NCBI GenBank assembly: GCA_030044035.1
Contig: JASHWN010000117.1
Location: 1-5,806 of the forward strand
DNA from: Xanthobacteraceae bacterium
GTDB lineage: Bacteria > Pseudomonadota > Alphaproteobacteria > Rhizobiales > Xanthobacteraceae
Direction: 5' to 3'
Length of the DNA: 5,806 bases
Shown: positions 4,737 through 5,806 of the stretch, one piece after another
Layout: each line of letters begins with the position of its first letter
Position numbering within the stretch: the stretch's first letter is position 1
Notes under the pieces: generated by a model
What the model was told of the DNA's origin: nothing
What the model saw: only the letters and a program-made list of their open reading frames with translations
The model's database searches: none
Translations under genes and position numbers: made by a program

Positions 4737-5806
4737 GTGAACATCGAAGCGCGACAGGTCGAACGCGCCGCCGCCGCGAAAAGCGCGACCAAGCTCAAGA
4801 TCATCGACTGCGACATCCATCCGAAAAGCTCGCTCGAGGACTTGCGGCCATACTTAAGCAATCGCTGGTGGGATTACGCGCAGACCTATGGGTCGCGCTC
4901 GCATCACGGCTACGTCAAGGGTTTTCCGTATCCGAAGGGCCAGCCGCTCGCCTCGCGACGCGATGCCTGGCCGCCGGACGGCGGGCTGCCGGCCAGCAAT
5001 TACGAGTTCATGCGCGCGCAGCACCTCGATTTCTACGGCATCGAATACGGCGTCATGAACCCGCTGTCGCCGTCCGGGCAGGGCGAGCAGAACGACGAGT
5101 TTTCCGCCGCGCTCGCCTTCGCCGCCAACGAGTACCAGCTCAACCACTGGAACGCGCTCGACCCGCGGCTCAAGGCGTCGCTGATCGTGCCGTACGAGGA
5201 TCCCGAGGCGTCGCGGCAGGAAATTCGCAAGCGCGCCGGCGACCGCCGCTTCGCGCATGTGCTGATGCTCACGCGCACGGCAGAACTGATGGGCCGCCGC
5301 CGTTATTGGCCGATCTACGAGGCGGCCTGCGAGGCCGGCCTGCCGGTCGGGGTGCACGTGTTCGGCTATAGCGGCCGCGCGGTGAGCAACACCGGCTGGC
5401 CGTCATTCTATGTGGAGGAGATGACCGAGCACGCCTCGGCCTGCCAGGCGCAGGTGACGAGTCTCATCATGGAAGGCGTATTCGAGCATTTTCCCGCGCT
5501 CAAATTCGTCTTCATCGAGGGCGGCTTCGGCTGGCTGCCGGCGCTCGGCCACCGCCTCGACCGCAACTGGGCGCGCATGAAAAGCGGGCTGCCGCAGGTG
5601 CCGCGGCCGCCGTCCGAGTATTTGCGGGAGCATTTCTGGGTGACGACGCAGCCGATGGAGGAGCCGGAGAATCCGGCGCATCTGCTCGACGTCATGGCCG
5701 CGACCGGCTTCGACCGCATCCTGTTCTCGTCGGACTACCCGCACTGGGATTTCGACGATCCGTTCGTGGCGCTGCCGCAAAACCTCGGCGACGAGCGACG
5801 GCGGCA
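4737..5806 (+). CDS. Amidohydrolase family protein (PF04909-type TIM barrel), 3'-truncated by window edge
   Basis: The frame opens at GTG 4737 behind a consensus ribosome binding site and runs without a stop to the window end, giving 356 visible residues. After a short charged N-terminus, IDCDIHP (23-29) holds the first-strand metal motif D-x-H (Asp26, His28), where relatives have H-x-H or E-x-H. Further landmarks are GVHVFGYS (205-212, His207), VFIEGGFGWLPALGHRLDRNW (258-278, here given by its ends: Glu261 and Arg273-Asp275), and ILFSSDYPHWDFD (328-340, Asp333, the usual last-strand metal ligand). Members are metal-dependent hydrolases or decarboxylases acting on small, often aromatic or carboxylated, compounds. 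The substrate here cannot be read from the sequence. The absence of a signal peptide suggests a cytoplasmic enzyme. It follows the flavoprotein gene on the same strand after 127 bp, but hairpins and a candidate promoter lie between, so co-transcription is doubtful. Confidence 0.87.
   Translation, partial: MNIEARQVERAAAAKSATKLKIIDCDIHPKSSLEDLRPYLSNRWWDYAQTYGSRSHHGYVKGFPYPKGQPLASRRDAWPPDGGLPASNYEFMRAQHLDFYGIEYGVMNPLSPSGQGEQNDEFSAALAFAANEYQLNHWNALDPRLKASLIVPYEDPEASRQEIRKRAGDRRFAHVLMLTRTAELMGRRRYWPIYEAACEAGLPVGVHVFGYSGRAVSNTGWPSFYVEEMTEHASACQAQVTSLIMEGVFEHFPALKFVFIEGGFGWLPALGHRLDRNWARMKSGLPQVPRPPSEYLREHFWVTTQPMEEPENPAHLLDVMAATGFDRILFSSDYPHWDFDDPFVALPQNLGDERRR

Overview
The window looks like chromosomal DNA of a GC-rich alphaproteobacterium, most likely in Hyphomicrobiales (Bradyrhizobium/Rhodopseudomonas/Xanthobacteraceae-like). 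This rests on strong G/C bias at third codon positions, an Ala/Arg-rich envelope L,D-transpeptidase, and a CCCGGATT...AATCCGGG intergenic palindrome of a kind I associate with these genomes. Taxonomy is inferred from style, not from a marker gene.

Layout: (1) bases 1-1116, plus strand: the 3' part of a YkuD-type L,D-transpeptidase whose catalytic SHGC motif lies at the left edge. It is followed by a long Ala-rich probable coiled coil, a beta-rich segment and a Gly/Tyr/Trp tail. (2) 1187-2215, minus strand, convergent with it: a periplasmic diheme cytochrome c that I recognise as TsdA (thiosulfate dehydrogenase/tetrathionate reductase). (3) 2216-2520: no convincing gene, but a good minus-strand terminator-like hairpin. 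(4) 2521-2742, minus strand: a 73-residue exported protein of unknown function with an excellent ribosome binding site. (5) 2743-3190: the divergent upstream region, holding a perfect 26-bp tandem duplication and a short inverted repeat. (6) 3191-4609, plus strand: a class I flavoprotein disulfide reductase related to dihydrolipoyl dehydrogenase and MerA, of unknown substrate. (7) 4610-4736: a GC-rich hairpin, a REP-like palindrome and a weak promoter candidate. (8) 4737 to the right edge, plus strand: a metal-dependent amidohydrolase of the PF04909 type, cut off by the window end.

The genes do not form one obvious operon. Strand changes and hairpins separate them into about five transcription units. 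The TsdA-like cytochrome points to thiosulfate/tetrathionate redox chemistry in the periplasm. The disulfide reductase is cytoplasmic, and any link to sulfur metabolism is only positional. I found no CRISPR array, RNA gene, transposase or clearly new multi-gene system. The most interesting items are the Asn-Met pair of the TsdA homologue, the tiny secreted protein, the Glu-for-Asp change in the flavoprotein FAD motif, and the possible second half-domain in the transpeptidase.
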